Source: an uncultured Eubacteriales bacterium
GTDB taxonomy: Bacteria; Bacillota; Clostridia; Oscillospirales; Acutalibacteraceae
Reading direction: 5' to 3'
DNA length: 5,352 nucleotides
Assembly: GCA_934700635.1 (NCBI GenBank)
Contig: CAKUXU010000059.1
Coordinates: 1 to 5,352, forward strand
The translations under genes and the position numbers were made by a program. Shown here in pieces: positions 4,755-5,352 of the stretch; the first letter of the stretch is position 1, and every line of letters begins with the position of its first letter. Under the pieces are notes generated by a model. The model searched no databases. It was given only the letters and a program-made list of their open reading frames with translations, and was not told the DNA's origin.

Positions 4755-5352
4755 TTAACGTTTAAAAAATTTAATTTTACTGATTTCTTTAGAATTGAAA
4801 ACCGTAGAAGCAACTTGAAAAATAGAATGTCCTGATCTTCTCATGATTTTATCTGCTCTGTTGTAGTAAAATGTGATAGGCAATTGATATAAATTACTAT
4901 TATTGTCAATAACTTCGTTTAAAATAAATCCTAATAAAGATCCTATACCCTGAAACCGTGTTATACCATTTCTAGTTGTAGTTACTACAACAATTTGATT
5001 TTTTAAATTTACATATATCTTACCGTATGTATTTAGGTCTTTATCTCCTGGTAAGTGGAATATAATCTTGTACCAATTTTCATTCATCTCAATTTCAGGA
5101 TTTAAAGTAATTTGACAATTTTTTGGGTCTTCCATTTCAACATTTAAGATTCGTTGTCCATTATAATGTACATTTGATAATTTATAAGTTCAAAAATATC
5201 GTCTTTAATTTCATTCAAGATGTTAAAAAATTGGATCTTGATATTCAGTCAAAGATTGATCTTGATATTCAGTCAAAGATTGATCTTGATATTCAGTCAA
5301 AGATTGGTCTTGATATTCAGTCAAAGATTGGTCTGGATATTCAGTCAAAGAT
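4755..5352 (-). pseudogene. Broken paralogue of the 525-residue secreted protein (runs off the right edge)
   Basis: The last 126 codons (from 5135) are homologous to the end of the 525-residue protein, closing with FFKR where that has FVKR. The ATG at 5135 has no ribosome binding site or signal peptide. Homology continues upstream of it without a start: TYKLSNVHYNGQRILNVE matches the region around NYKLSKGYYNRYPILNVE. Before that, FFNILNEIKDDIF matches FFDKLNEIKDDIF but lies in another frame, because about 13 bases are missing at about 5190-5194. Further up, the DQSLTEYQ repeats are back in the first frame but run into TAA (5225-5223), because the linker is deleted with a frame change. In the repeat frame four stops lie between 5225 and 5190. 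The intact 126-codon tail may still be transcribed but is unlikely to be exported. The N-terminal part lies outside the window, so a shortened secreted product ending soon after the repeats is possible. Confidence 0.85.
5234..5352 (-). repeat. 24-base tandem repeat, at least five copies, encoding DQSLTEYQ
   Basis: Units start at 5234, 5258, 5282, 5306 and 5330, the last cut by the window edge after 23 bases. The first three are identical, and the last two differ by one or two bases near the start of the unit. The near-perfect identity indicates recent expansion by slippage or unequal crossing-over. The frame encodes DQSLTEYQ and ends at a TAA nine bases past the array. Confidence 0.95.

Noticed and set aside
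4755..5135. Independent 126-residue gene
   Set aside because: There is no ribosome binding site before 5135 and no signal peptide, and homology to the paralogue continues upstream past the ATG. It is the tail of a broken gene.
5190..5231. Programmed ribosomal frameshift at the TTTTTTAAC run in the broken paralogue
   Set aside because: The T run resembles slippery sites, but joining the frames needs a +1 shift followed by a second shift 30 bases later at a plain 13-base deletion. Two independent lesions fit decay better.
5234..5352. CRISPR array
   Set aside because: The 24-base units are directly adjacent with no spacers and encode an in-frame octapeptide found in the paralogue.

Overview
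The window is AT-rich and reads like a low-GC Gram-positive chromosome, most likely a clostridium-type Firmicute. The support is AT-biased codons, strong AGGAG/AAGGA ribosome binding sites, Gram-positive signal peptides and compact factor-independent terminators. No marker here fixes the genus. Apart from a possible gene end at the left edge, every gene lies on the minus strand, so transcription runs from high to low coordinates.

Left part (1-900): a possible 3' end of a plus-strand gene (1-51) converges on a strong two-way hairpin terminator (51-84). Beyond it lies a DUF421/YetF-family membrane protein gene. Its best start is a TTG with a well-placed Shine-Dalgarno sequence, not the upstream GTG that overlaps that sequence. 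Its promoter region abuts a second hairpin terminator (890-923). The gap 820-1150 also holds a 48-codon open stretch that may be a gene remnant.

Right part (1151-5352): a tandem cluster of three related exported-protein genes. In transcription order these are a broken copy running in from the right edge (4755-5352), an intact 525-residue protein (3120-4697) and an intact 633-residue protein (1151-3052). The two intact proteins start with nearly the same signal peptide and leader DNA. They carry one or two copies of a roughly 170-residue Cys/Tyr/Asn-rich domain that I do not recognise, joined by low-complexity linkers (SKPET repeats; Pro/Thr-rich DQSLTESQ and TRVSTPVPL repeats). The larger protein also has about twelve 11-residue repeats of the type xHPELLxSLxE. 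None has a visible LPXTG motif, lipobox or C-terminal membrane anchor, so release or non-covalent surface attachment is inferred.

How they work together: the duplicated domain, repeat-length differences, shared signal segment and decayed third copy look like a fast-evolving, lineage-specific family of secreted proteins arising by tandem duplication and module swapping. The function is unknown. The gene next to the DUF421 locus has its own strong sigma-A-type promoter with a palindrome over the -35 box. The middle gene has only a weak promoter and may depend on transcription entering from the right.
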